DNA of 64,000 nt from NCBI GenBank assembly GCA_030710605.1, contig CP092880.1:24444080-24508079 (forward strand), written 5' to 3'. A program made the translations under genes and the position numbers. A model generated the notes under the pieces. The model worked only from the letters and a program-made list of their open reading frames with translations. It was not told where the DNA came from and searched no databases. This DNA is from Cordylochernes scorpioides. Taxonomy: Eukaryota; Arthropoda; Arachnida; Pseudoscorpiones; Chernetidae. Of this stretch, positions 31,395 through 41,494 are shown piece after piece; positions within the stretch are counted from its first letter, which is position 1, and the number at the start of each line of letters is the position of its first letter.

Positions 31395-31458
31395 ACCCAC
31401 CACTGAACCTTCTTAAGATGAGTCCGGAAAAGTCCCCAGATGGATTTGAGCGGGCGAT
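31395..31458 (+). CDS. Candidate internal host exon
   Basis: 64 bases between a pyrimidine-rich acceptor (TTGATCTCCTTACCAG) and a consensus donor (GTAAGT). One frame is open: PPLNLLKMSPEKSPDGFERA plus two bases AT. The next candidate exon in the same direction, 40371-40553, starts with G and then GAC GAC, so the split codon would be ATG and the joined frame stays open. I do not recognise the protein. The 8.9-kb intron would hold the Penelope insertion. Confidence 0.45.
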
Positions 31459-31959
31459 GTAAGTGTAACCCTTCCCCATTTTGGGGCGGATGTTGTTGTT
31501 GTGTACAAAAGAAAGAAGTGTCTGGTAATATGTACAATCAACATAATATAAATTATCAGTTTCTTTAAAGATATTTGTTGCTATATAATTTAAAATATAT
31601 ATACAAAAGGTATTGAATTTAATATACATTAAATTCAATATACAGCCTTGTAAATTAAACAGATACCTACGTCTAGTAATGGAATAAATGACAGAGAAAT
31701 ATTGTTGCACCAGGCTGCGGTTTGGTAGATTCTTCAGTCTTGATTCTCTCCTCAGACGCGTCTTACATATTTCCAGAACGTGTCTCAACCATCCTACAAG
31801 GTTAAACCAGTCAATAATAAGACAAATATATTTTTAGGTAACACCTAGAATATCTCTTTATTTATCACATCAAAGTTTAAAGCAGGTTGTGTATTTAGTG
31901 TATCAAAATACAAATTATTTTATAGTACATAATATTTCATAATAATATTCTGTTTTATA
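31459..31959. other. AT-rich, intron-like stretch
   Basis: No repeat family recognised apart from a short match of 31665-31700 to 32940-32990. A 150-codon minus frame here crosses simple AT-rich sequence and looks accidental. Confidence 0.35.
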
Positions 31960-32660
31960 AAAATAAATTAACACAAAGCAATAACGCGCCATCTATACAT
32001 ATGAAATAAAAGGATTTAAAAGCGCGAATGTTTCTTTGATAGATAAAACGAACTTCTACTGTCCTTACTGCGATGAAAAAATAAATTGGGAGGGCTTGGC
32101 TCATCAGTGGTGAACCCTCCCAGCGGTTTCGCCAATTTAATCCACCAGACCGCTTCTCAGAGCTCTAATACTGTATTGGATCATTCTGCTTTTATATGCT
32201 TTTCATCGCAGTAAGGACAGTAGAAGTTCGTTTTATCTATCAAAGAAACATTCGCGCTTTTAAATCCTTTTATTTCATATGTATAGATGGCGCGTTATTG
32301 CTTTGTGTTAATTTATTCCTAATGACCTTGTCTTTATAGTTTGCTGAAGAGCATTGCTCGAAGCAAATATTTGAATGTAATTCTACTGTCCTATAAGCTT
32401 ATGTCCATAGTTTACTTGAAAACCATTTCTAAGATTCCATCCTTCAGTGTAGCATATAAAAGCAGAATGATCCAATACAGTATTAGAGCTCTGAGAAGCG
32501 GTCTGGTGGATTAAATTGGCGAAACCGCTGGGAGGGTTCACCACTGATGAGCCAAGCCCTCCCAATATATTTTTTCATCGCAGTAAGGACAGTAGAAGTT
32601 CGTTTTATCTATCAAAGAAACATTAGCGCTTTTAAATCCTTTTATTTCATATATAAAAAT
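31960..32660. repeat. Two rearranged copies of repeat B
   Basis: 31960-32170 is one arm, 32205-32300 its inverted outer part, and 32385-32660 another inverted arm. 32285-32660 is the reverse complement of 29219-29600 with few differences, including unique inner sequence (GAAGCAAATATTTGAATG), so one was copied from the other. Confidence 0.8.
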
Positions 32661-32764
32661 AAATAAATATAATATTTTAATTTGAAATAAATGGAAAATA
32701 ATATTATAAATAATTTGAAATAGGTTCATTAATCATGATGCAACAATATAGCTATATTTTTCTA

Positions 32765-32945
32765 AGTTAGTGTTTTTCTTAAAACGTTGTTTTCTTATTA
32801 TTTGGTGAATAATATTATTATATATATACATAATAATACATAATACAATTACTTTATACATAATACAAAGACACTATACATAACGGCGAATAATATTGGT
32901 ATTTTAATTTTTGTAAATGTTTACGAACATTTGGGACATCTTGTA
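32765..32945. mobile_element. MITE F, copy 2
   Basis: GTGTTTTTCTTAAAACGTTG at the left (terminal bases lost) and TTTGGGACATCTTGTA at the right, with the typical ATACATAATAC interior. No insertion. Confidence 0.65.
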
Positions 32946-33230
32946 AAATGAACAGATTCAAACGTCTAGTGATGGAATACATGATAGAGAAATAATATAT
33001 TTTTAAATTCAATGGAACAAAGATACCACACACACACCATTAAGCTAAATGAAGATTAATTCAGAAGACCGTCACGGTATTTTTTTCCAGTACTTAGCGA
33101 GCTCAATCCACCCACGCAAAGGTGAAATGTGAACCCAGAGTTAGGATTTCTAGTGAGCGTGATCTCTTGGAACACGAAAGATAAAAAACATAAAGATTCT
33201 ATTTCAGTATTCCTTGTTAGTGTTTTTTAA
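32946..33230. other. Unassigned stretch
   Basis: Nothing recognised between MITE F and the Helitron. Confidence 0.3.
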
Positions 33231-33728
33231 TCTATCTATATAAAAATGAATGTATGTGTGTGTGTGTGTGTCTGTCTTTTATGCCTGACCAAACCACTCA
33301 TTGGAACGCCATGAAACTTTGGGAAGTTATTTAGTATAGTACTGGGAAGGTTTATAGCAAATAAAATTTTTGAAATAACTTTTCGCTTTAAAATAATCAA
33401 GATAAATATTATAATTTATCTGTTATAATTCAACAATCTGCTCTAAATATTATCATGATGATACGATGATTTTGTAATGTAGAAAATTAGGAAAGACAAA
33501 ATTCAGGATGACACGGCAATTTATTTGAGACAAGAATAATGATACAATTCCAAGGCAAGATACTATTCCTTTAACTTCCAATTACCGAGGGAACCAATTA
33601 ATATTGATTTTATTCAACTTATCGAGTATTTTTCGAGGGACCGGGAAAAAATGTTCACTTTATCGAGCGATTCGTTAGACAAACCTTTACTCGGGTAAAA
33701 CCCGAGCGAAGCCGGGTACGTCCGCTAG
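33231..33728 (+). mobile_element. Non-autonomous Helitron, 498 bp
   Basis: Begins TCTATCTATATAAAAATGAA followed by a (TG)n tract and CTGACCAAACCACTCATTGG, a common Helitron 5' form. It ends with the hairpin CCCGAGCGAAGCCGGG then CTAG. The insertion is between A (33230) and T (33729), as expected for Helitrons, with no target duplication. Confidence 0.85.
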
Positions 33729-34049
33729 TATTTTATAAGAGTGTGTCTTCTCCTGATAACACAGTCATCAATTGAAAATATTCATCAATTGATAGAAAAA
33801 TATTCATTAATAGAATATTTTGATAGACCAAACCGGTATATACAAGAGTCACTCCAAATGTTTTTGTAATCACTTATTTTTTATTAAAGCTTCAAATTTC
33901 AAATTTTCAGAGTTTCTCAAAGTATTCATCCCTAGCATCTATGCAAGATTTCATCCGTGAAAACCAATTATCGAAGCACTTACACCAGTCATCTTCAGGG
34001 GATGGAATTTACGGCATTGATAAAGGCTTGCAGTACTTCATCATCAGTG
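33729..34049. other. AT-rich stretch, no gene seen
   Basis: Nothing recognised up to the SINE-bearing element G. Confidence 0.3.
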
Positions 34050-34298
34050 TCAAATTTTATCCCTTTCAACAATAACTTAAGCTGGGAGGCGGAACACTGT
34101 GAGTTTGATTCCCATCTCTGGACACTTTTTTTCCCCCGTTCATCATTACTCTTCACAATTCATCCTTTCATACTTCATCCTTAAGGATAGAAATAGTCGT
34201 TATTTCTCTTTAAAATAATTAAAATTACGATTTTTCGTTCTGTGAAAATATTATTCGTGCTGTGAAACTTGTCAAATGTCGTTCTACAATCATAAGGT
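34050..34298 (+). mobile_element. Element G with partial tRNA-like SINE, copy 3
   Basis: Plus-strand tRNA-like 3' half at 34081-34125 (GGCGGAACACTGTGAGTTTG, ATTCCCATC) followed by the SINE body and the element end GTCAAATGTCGTTCTACAAT. Confidence 0.65.
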
Positions 34299-34628
34299 TG
34301 TTCCAAAAGTTCGTGTTTTTCTTAATTTTTTTTTTATTACTTGGCGAATAATATTATTACGGAGGATACATAATAATAAACATAAAGCAATTACTATATA
34401 CATAATACAAAAATATTATACATAACGGCGAATACATAATAATACACATAATAAATTACTATATACATAATACAAAGACATTATACATAACAGCGAATGA
34501 TATTATTACGGCGAATACATAATAATAGATAATGCAATTACTTTATACATAATACAAAGACCGTGCGGCCACGCGTCGCGCGAGCTCCGCATTTTTCGCT
34601 TCTGGCGAGTGATGAATCATTCATAAAC

Positions 34629-35800
34629 ATGCCGAATTCGGCATCACCAAGGAGCCCAGGACCTGCTGGACAAGAGCCTGGAAGGCCTAGCGTCCTATCT
34701 CCAAACGGTGGGAAGATATCACAGAAAAACGAAATTCAGAAACTAATCTCTCTCCCAAGAGAAAACTCTGAAAATCGTTATCATGCAAATCCACCAACAG
34801 CCGTCGGAGATGCAAATCTGGCCGCCGCGCGCGTTGACGTCACATCCGGCACGGCGGCTACTTCGTCATCTAATGGCGCTGCCCTTGCCATCAGAAACTG
34901 GGCAGATTGTGACGAAGACTTGAACACCGGGACAGACGACGACTTTACCGTCGTGAAGACGAAGAAGAGGCGCCGCGAATCCGCGAATTCGCCTACAGCA
35001 GCTGCACCATCCTCCAACATCGGAGGTGCAAGGACAAGTCGCCGACCGCAATCTTCGGCAGGATCTGTGCCGCGGGCACAAGAAATAAGAACGACCAGGG
35101 CCCACATCTCAGAGGCCCGGGCGCGGCAGGCATCCTCCTCTGAGGAGCACTGTGTATACCTGGAGCACGGCCCCGAGCTACAGCCCTTCCACTACCTGAG
35201 GGCGCTCGACAGGATGCTTGGAGGAACCGCCGGAGTCATCCAAGTCTCCAAGGTGAACGGCCACCAACTCCTGGGACTGGCGAACAGAGGCCTGGCCGAG
35301 CGCCTCATAAACGAGGGCCTCGAGGTTGAGGGCACACTCCTCAGGGCCTTTCCTTTCCGCAAAAGAGCGGAAAGGATAACAGTGGGCAACCTCCCCTTCT
35401 TCGTGGAGGACTCCGCCATCATCAGCGCCCTAAAACCTTATGGGCGCGTAACATCAATTGCGCCCAAACTGATGAAGGCCGGCCCATACACCTACAACGA
35501 CGGCCGCCGCGAGGCATTTATTGTCCTCCGCGAGGGAATGACAACTGAGAGGCTCCCCACCCGCCTTGAGATCCCTATTAAAGGCGAGGCCTGGCCCGCA
35601 TATTTGTCCTCGGGCATCAAGTGCTCCAGGTGCCACGGCCAAGGACATCTCAGGGCCAACTGCCCCCTGCTTGCAGGGCGAGCCAACAACACCAGATCGG
35701 CCCCACCAGCCTCTCCTGCTGGCGCCCCACCACCGACCACTCCTGCACCGCCTCAGCGGTCAGCAGCCCAGCCTCCTGCACCGGCACCCTCTGGGCCCAG
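34629..35800 (+). pseudogene. Gag-like ORF1 with CCHC zinc knuckle
   Basis: Start chosen at ATG 34629 (MPNSASPRSPGPAG). In order: a low-complexity N-terminus, an RRM-like fold (about 35370-35600; AERITVGNLPFFVEDSAI, YGRVTSIAPK, REAFIVLREG), and one CCHC knuckle (C-SRC-HGQGH-LRAN-C, 35615-35665), then a Pro-rich tail. This is the layout of LINE ORF1 proteins that coat RNA, not a usual Penelope part. Around 35790-35805 the sensible frame shifts by one; the old frame ends at 36074. GC and codon use are far higher than in the Penelope part. Confidence 0.75.
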
Positions 35801-38124
35801 CCATGGAGACTCCCGGCGCTCCTTATGCGGCCCGAGCTGTGACTCCATCCACAGCACCTCGGCCATCTCCACCAGTGGCCCCGGCCGTACCTATGGAGAT
35901 GGCGCCTCCTGCCCCTCCACCTGTGACCCCTGCTCCGTCCCTGCGGGCACCTGGGAGTCACGAGCCTGCAGCCCCAACACCGGACATAGAGATGTCCATC
36001 ATCGAGGAGACATCAACATCCTCCACTTCTTCGACAAGAACATCAACGAGAGAGGGCCTCATTACATTCATTGAGAGGAACCCCGGCGTCTCCTTTGCCG
36101 AGACGGACGCCCTTGGTCTCGGGCGGGAGGATGTCCTGAACCTACTATCCTCGAAGACCAGGGCGCGAAAGCGGGGACCCCTCCTGTCGCCTTCGCAAAG
36201 CGACGCTCTCTCCGGCCTAATCGGTCAACTCTTGACCCTGAGGCCCGGAGGGAGCAGTAATATATACAAAGTCCTCGGTCAGGTGAAGGCCGAGCTGAGG
36301 ACCGCACTAGCCGCAGTGCCTCCAACTCCCCCACTGCCTGCGCCTCGGCCTGCTGAGACGGTGCCGCCCACTCCTCAAGGGGAGGAGTCAGCACCAGCTG
36401 AAGTGGCCTCTCCGCTTCCACTGCCTGTCAAGATGACCGGTGAAGCCCGTAGGAATTGGCTCCTCAACTTGTTCATGGAATTGAACTGCAATGGAATTGT
36501 GATTACAAAATCAGACAAAGGAGCCAACACGGTTATCATGAGCAGACTTGACTATGCAAAGAAAATCCACAATATTTTAGATGATGTAAGTGTCTTCAGA
36601 CAGATCGACCAAACCACTAATTCGAAAACAGTAGCCCTGTTTAAGCGGAAACTGGCATCCTTAAAGAAAGAAAAACTGATAACCGACGCCCAATTCAAAG
36701 AATTCACATCTTCCACCAACCGAATCCCTTACATCTATGGGTTACCGAAGCTACATAAGGAGGATATCCCTCTGAGACCAATAATAGCGTACCATCTTTC
36801 GCCAGCTATGCCATTATCAAGGTTCTTAACTTCATTCCTGTCTCCAGTGATACGCCCTTACAATTCCTTTTCCATCAGTAACATACCTGATTTCATCATT
36901 AAATTACGGAATTCCAAACCAAATCCGGGATGTATCATGGGCTCCTTTGATGTTGTATCCTTGTTCCTTAGCTTACCGCACAATCTAATCGTGGAAAACC
37001 TGAAAGAAATACTGGCCCAAAATTCTACTGATTCCATTGAAAACAGTAGGGTCGTCACTTTATTCCAGCTCTGACTTTCATTGAATAATTTCAAGTTTGA
37101 AGATTTAATCTACCAACAGATTTGTGGTTCCCCTATGGGGAGCCCACTTTCATTGATAGCGGCTGAAATTGTCATGTTGAAAATAGACAAGTGGATCACT
37201 ACCTTCAAACACCTTGGCATAAAAAGATGGCACCGCTATATTGATGACATCTTTTGCGAGTTTGAAGAGGACAAAGGAAACCTGATTTTAAACACTCTGA
37301 ACAGTTACAACCCCCAGATAAAATTCACTATGGAGACAGAGACAGAGGCCGCCTTGCCTTATTTGGACATACTCATCCTCAGAACCGAACACAAATTCCA
37401 TTCGACAGTTTATTATAAGAAAGGAATAGAGCCGTCATACCTCAATTTCAACTCATTTGGCCCGATAAGTCACAAGATTTCCATAGTCAAAACATTGACA
37501 AAAAGAATTATCACGCATTGCTCCCTTCCAGGCTTCAGAAAGATTGAAAAGAGCAACATCATCCGAAACCTCCAGAGATATGGATTCCCAGCCTCATTTG
37601 TGATGAAACACACTTATAAAGGGTTCCTTCCCCGAAACCGGCAGGTATATCGATCTAATTGCTATTTGCAGTATTCCCCTACTAATCAAAGGCTAGCAGA
37701 TGTTTTGAGGAAATTTGGGATTAGGCCTGTTTTTGTAGGCTCTCGATCCATCGGCCAATTAGTCAGACATCCAATCACGAAATCTCAGGTTAAGACAGAA
37801 CCGAGTGACCAGCAAAATGCGGTTTATTCATTATCTTGCCAACAATGTACCGCTTCTTACGTGGGGGAAACCGGCCGAACTGTTGGTACCAGAGTTAAAG
37901 AGCATATTAGGAACGTAAAGAACCGAGATAGCAGATCTTTTATTTATCATCATGAGGATTCTACTGGCCACCATTTCAACCTACAGGAAGTCAAGTGTTA
38001 CTTCCGAAATATATTCTCCAAACATAATAGACTTATACTGGAATCCTTGGTTTCGAACGATAAAAAGAGTATTAACAGAAGGATCGATATACCACAGCAG
38101 TACCTTCATATATCCCATAGCTAA
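35801..38124 (+). pseudogene. ORF1 tail fused to Penelope RT + GIY-YIG endonuclease
   Basis: The frame continues the Pro-rich ORF1 tail and a helical block (LLSPSQSDALSGLIGQLLTL), then changes at about 36430 to Penelope sequence. Penelope landmarks: SDKGANTVI (36511), YGLPKLHK (36736), SFDVVSLF with the first catalytic Asp (36940), GSPMGSPLS (37126), YIDDIF with the catalytic Asp pair (37237), and a GIY-YIG-type endonuclease (VYSLSCQQC, SYVGETGRT, TRVKEHIRN; 37822-38000). One in-frame TGA at 37072-37074 breaks the RT; the frame is otherwise open to the stop at 38124. Function is copying by target-primed reverse transcription, but this copy is dead unless the TGA is read through. Confidence 0.85.
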
Positions 38125-38403
38125 ATTAGTTGTATAAATTCATAGTCGTTTTTTTGTCTTATTGTAATTTCCAAATCTTAATTTAGTCCTTTTTATGTAA
38201 TCTTAGCGTATCTCAAATTTCATAGTTTTAAATTTGTTTTAAAATTTTTTATTTTTTATTTTATTTTAAAGTTTTCGGCACATTTGCATGTATCGGTGTA
38301 TACGATATATTTTATTACAATTTGTTTATTTCCGGTAAGATCAGTTCTACGCCTATATATAGTTTAGATTTTGTATTATTTTTTAATATATATTTGCGAA
38401 ATC

Positions 38404-38437
38404 GGCCTGATGATAGGCTAACGCCTGAAAGCTTGCC
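38404..38437 (+). ncRNA. Hammerhead ribozyme motif in Penelope 3' UTR
   Basis: GGC, CTGATGA, stem II AGGC-TAAC-GCCT, GAAA, GCTT, GCC, 280 bases after the Penelope stop codon. Stem I pairs GGC with GCC. The self-complementary AGCT replaces a normal stem III. Hammerheads in Penelope termini are established, so position and core support each other. Confidence 0.75.
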
Positions 38438-38689
38438 AAATTGCAGAATAAAAGAAACTTGTTGCAAAAAAAATTTTCTCCCTTAAATTACTGATTGCAA
38501 TTATTTAGGTTTTTATAGTGAAAAAGACATTATACATAACGGCAAATAATATTTTTACGGCGAATACATAATAATACATAATACAATTACTTTATACATT
38601 ATACAAAGACATTATACATAACGGCGAATAATATTGGTATTTCAATTTTTTTCAAGTATTTACGAACCTTTGGGACAACCTTGTAGCTG

Positions 38690-39068
38690 AAGAGTGAATG
38701 ATCTATTTGCATATAACAGATCCGTTATCCACAAGAAGGAGTACATAGGAAGACAAAGAGAAAGTACACGAGGAGAGACAAATTGCTCAAGGAATCCATT
38801 GATAACCATGGCACTTAATCAACCATGTTAATTATATCACGAACCAACCAGCTCTTGAGTCTCTAGGGACTCTATATGCGAGCTGGACCATGATTTCATC
38901 ATTTTATTATGATAAAACATGTATGATACCATATATAATTAATAGTTACAATAAAAGATAAAACGCAGCAAAACACTTTTTTTATATTTATTTTATTAAT
39001 GGAAGCTTTCAGGCATACGTTTTAAGTTAGATAAAGAAGGACTTGTCTGAAAGATTCCTTTAATAATG
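38690..39068. other. AT-rich stretch, decayed Penelope-type tail
   Basis: 38997-39040 has GGAAGCTTTCAGGCATACG and GAAAGATTCC pieces of ribozyme-type tails. Nothing else recognised. Confidence 0.35.
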
Positions 39069-39070
39069 TA

Positions 39071-39618
39071 CAAGGTTGTCCCAAAAGTTCGTGAACACTT
39101 GCAAAACATTAAAATAATAATATTATTCGACGTTATATATAATATCTTATTTTTTCAGAGAACACCATCTGATTTTAATGAGGGGTGAAGACTTGAAATG
39201 TACTCTCTGTGGATCAGGAATAACAATGGAGATGTTGCACTACTTATTTGATTGTGTTGCTCTTTCTGAGGAAAGACGAAAACTAAATGATAAAACGGGG
39301 CAACTTTGTCCTTCATTTCTGGCACTAATTAATGAAATATCAAAGAATAGGTATATAGCGATGGCGATATTTAGTTTCCACAGGATTATATCTCGGAAAA
39401 AAGCGACACAGTGTTCTCCCCATCCCTTGTGAACTGGCGGATCCTGTATAGGGCGAGAGGCCCTAAATAAAGGCTTTGTTTGTTTTGTTTTGTATATATA
39501 ATATATTTGTATTATATATAATGTAATTGTATTATTATGTATCCTCCGTATTAATATTATTCACCAATTAATAAGAAAGACAACGTTTAAAAAAAACACG
39601 AACTTTTGAGACAACCTT
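39071..39618. mobile_element. MITE F, copy 4 (inverted), split by a LINE
   Basis: CAAGGTTGTCCCAAAAGTTC at the left and ACGAACTTTTGAGACAACCT at the right, with TA before 39071. The LINE fragment 39160-39494 interrupts it. Confidence 0.75.
39160..39494 (+). pseudogene. 5'-truncated LINE, ORF2 C-terminus and 3' UTR
   Basis: Open frame with LKCTLCGSGITMEMLHYLFD then C, i.e. the C-x2-C...H...C knuckle closing many LINE ORF2 proteins, ending at 39432. The 3' end CCCTAAATAAAGGCTTTGTT and a T/G-rich tail follow. Similar 3' end at 24140. Confidence 0.7.
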
Positions 39619-39748
39619 ATAAATGAAGAAAAGAGTCGTGGCGTGTTATGACTTTTTATAATTTATCGTAAAGATAGAGGCTGCCTGGCCGGCGTTCATA
39701 TTTCTTGAAAATAAAGATACTTCGGCCAGTAAATCTTTTTATTACCTC

Positions 39749-39781
39749 GACGTTTCGACAAAAATCTTTTGTCCTCGTCAG
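39749..39781 (-). ncRNA. Small hammerhead ribozyme motif
   Basis: Minus strand: CTGACGA, GGACAAAAG/TTTTTGTC stem II, GAAACGTC. CTC/GAG stem I. Confidence 0.68.
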
Positions 39782-39812
39782 GAGCAAACAATGTTTTAAT
39801 TTTTGTTTGCTC

Positions 39813-39845
39813 CTGATGAGCACAAAATATTTTTGTCGAAACGTC
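39813..39845 (+). ncRNA. Small hammerhead ribozyme motif
   Basis: CTGATGA, GCACAAAATATTTTTGTC (one stem II pair weakened), GAAACGTC, with the short CTC/GA(A) stem I. Confidence 0.6.
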
Positions 39846-39894
39846 GAAGTAATAAAAAGATTTACTGGCCGAAGTATTTTTATTTACAAGAAAT

Positions 39895-40370
39895 TTTTAT
39901 AATTTGTTGAAATCGGTAATCCTGTGATAATGATTAATTGATAATATTCACTATTAAGAACCAAATATTAACAAGGTAACCAGGTAAAAGACTGTCCCTG
40001 TCTCTTCTCGGCCCCCTCCTGACTTAGCCGTATCATAATTTTTTTTCCAAAAATTCAATCTAGAGGCATTTTATTCACCTGATATACCCCCATGTGGATT
40101 CTTTTTATTCCCTTAACTACTTATAAATTCTATAAGAGATTTTAAAAAAGATATTAATGATTTATAACAAAAATTGATAACGGAACTGAACAAGGTCTCA
40201 GAAAAGGAATTTTTCTGACCTTCTATTGAATATCAGAAAGGATGGAGTAGAGATAGATTAGTATATAGACTCATAGACAAATTTTAAGGAAGTAAAGACT
40301 CTTTGCCAATATACCTTAGATCTTTTCGGATTGAAAAATGGTCTCTCTCTCTCCTTATAATATTTTTTAG
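39895..40370. other. AT-rich, intron-like stretch
   Basis: No repeat recognised. It ends in a pyrimidine tract (CTCTCTCTCTCCTTATAATA then TTTTTTAG) that makes a good splice acceptor for the next feature. Confidence 0.35.
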
Positions 40371-40553
40371 GGACGACATCATATACGCGGTTCTATATCG
40401 CCCTGAGAGGAAGGATGTCCTCGAGATACTCTCGTCTGAACTCAAGAAAATTCTGTGTGAATTCCTCAACATTGACATTGAGCATGTTGGTGACAACAAC
40501 TACACAATAAGCAAGGACCTGTCTACACTCAGGTCGGCTTGTAGCACCTGATC
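40371..40553 (+). CDS. Candidate terminal host exon
   Basis: After the acceptor, the frame reads DDIIYAVLYRPERKDVLEIL, SSELKKILCEFLNIDIEH, VGDNNYTISKDLSTLRSACS, T, stop (TGA 40551-40553). Codon use and the amphipathic helices look like a real protein; GC is higher than in the flanks. The family is unknown to me. It could be the last exon of the gene whose exon is proposed at 31395-31458. No AATAAA is close downstream. Confidence 0.5.
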
Positions 40554-41126
40554 CCGACATCCCTTCAGAGAAGTCTGATGTAAATAATTTTATTACAATA
40601 ACAAAGTTTTTTTCTGTAAATTTATTATTTTGCCATTGTCTAGGAGTCACTAAAGTTGTTAAATGTCTCTCCTTATAATTCTTTAAAAACAGACTCATAG
40701 ACAAAACTTATGGAAGTGGAAACTCTTTGATGTCGCCGGTTGTCTGTTTTTTGAAGGAGACAGAGGAAATTTTGTTTATACTTGGTTATCTCATGTATCA
40801 TTATGAAAGGCTACTATGTATCAAATATCTTTCAGAGTTATTGTATGATTCTCGATATAAGTACGACTTATTTCATGTTTGAACCATGAATATATATTGG
40901 GATTTTTAAAAAAGGAATTGAAATTAATTTCCATTTTGTTTTTATTAAAAATTATCTCGATATTTTTAGAAATAAGTTTATTGTGATGATAAAACATTTA
41001 TTTAATTTCATTACACAAAACTGCAGTTGTACATTGAGGTGGATAAGCTCTAGTCCGAAAGTTTCTTTTTGTGTAATAAAGATGAGGTGTTTATTGATAT
41101 CTTATTATATCTATATAATAAAATAT
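40554..41126. other. AT-rich stretch, possible 3' UTR
   Basis: Nothing recognised. If 40371-40553 is a terminal exon, its 3' UTR lies here. Confidence 0.3.
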
Positions 41127-41494
41127 CAAAAAAGGCATATCCTAACGATGTTCAGATGAACTTTTATATGGCAGAGCGCCATCTAGTGGAACAAAAATCA
41201 ACTAAACGTTAATTTAGCCTGTTCTTTGATATTTGGCCTACCCATTTTCTTGTGTGTTAAATCAAGAAAAATCAACCACGAACGCGTTTAGGGCTGTTGG
41301 CCCTCGTCAGCGTGGTGCAGACTGTACCTCTACGACCAAAGCTTTTTGAGAAACAAGAAATGGGTATTTAATTTGGGTTGGCCAAATATTAGGGAACAGG
41401 CTAAATCAACATTTAGTTTCTTTCTTTTCCACTAGATGACGCTCTGCCATCTAAAGAGTTAATGTTAACGTGGCCAGGATATGCCTCTTTTGAT
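41127..41494. repeat. Palindrome D-like element with central ribozyme
   Basis: Arms GGCATATCCTAACG...GGCAGAGCGCCATCTAGTGG mirrored at 41420-41494. Diverged from the other D copies in the arms, but the centre (41270-41333) is homologous to the ribozyme of copy 2 in opposite orientation. Confidence 0.75.
41276..41315 (-). ncRNA. Hammerhead-like motif, one core change
   Basis: Minus strand: CCACG, CTGACGA, GGGC-CAACA-GCCC, TAAA, CGCGTT, CGTGG. Stems I and II are perfect and ACGCGT is a full six-base palindrome for dimer pairing. G of the GAAA core is T here, which should lower or abolish cleavage. Confidence 0.55.

Larger units (their letters stand above)
34561..38522 (+). mobile_element. Chimeric Penelope-like retroelement with ORF1
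   Basis: One insertion unit, because the host MITE sequence stops at 34560 (ATACAAAGA) and resumes at 38523 (AAAGACATTATAC), leaving a 5-base AAAGA duplication. Within it, GC-rich ORF1 sequence (34561 to about 36430) passes in frame into an AT-richer Penelope RT/endonuclease (about 36430-38124). Then comes a 3' UTR with a hammerhead motif (38404-38437). The start CCGTGCGGCC looks 5'-truncated. Confidence 0.85.
34305..38683. mobile_element. MITE F, copy 3, split by Penelope element
   Basis: Left end AGGTTGTTCCAAAAGTTCGT, right end ACGAACCTTTGGGACAACCT, TA at 34303-34304. The interior shows TACATAATACAAAGACATTA repeats. The 3.96-kb retroelement 34561-38522 sits at ...ATACAAAGA^CATTATAC. Confidence 0.75.
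39674..39894. repeat. Ribozyme-bearing palindrome C, copy 3
   Basis: Arms GAGGCTGCCTGGCCGGC...GATACTTCGGCCAGTAAATC and inverse, with one hammerhead core in each arm (39749-39781 minus, 39813-39845 plus). Least decayed C copy. Confidence 0.85.

Noticed and set aside
31336..31788. 150-codon minus-strand frame as a gene.
   Set aside because: Composition follows simple AT-rich DNA, no domain is visible, and it overlaps a better-supported exon on the other strand.
34781..36421. Several 64-117 codon minus-strand frames under the ORF1/Penelope element.
   Set aside because: Shadows of the GC-rich ORF1 coding strand.
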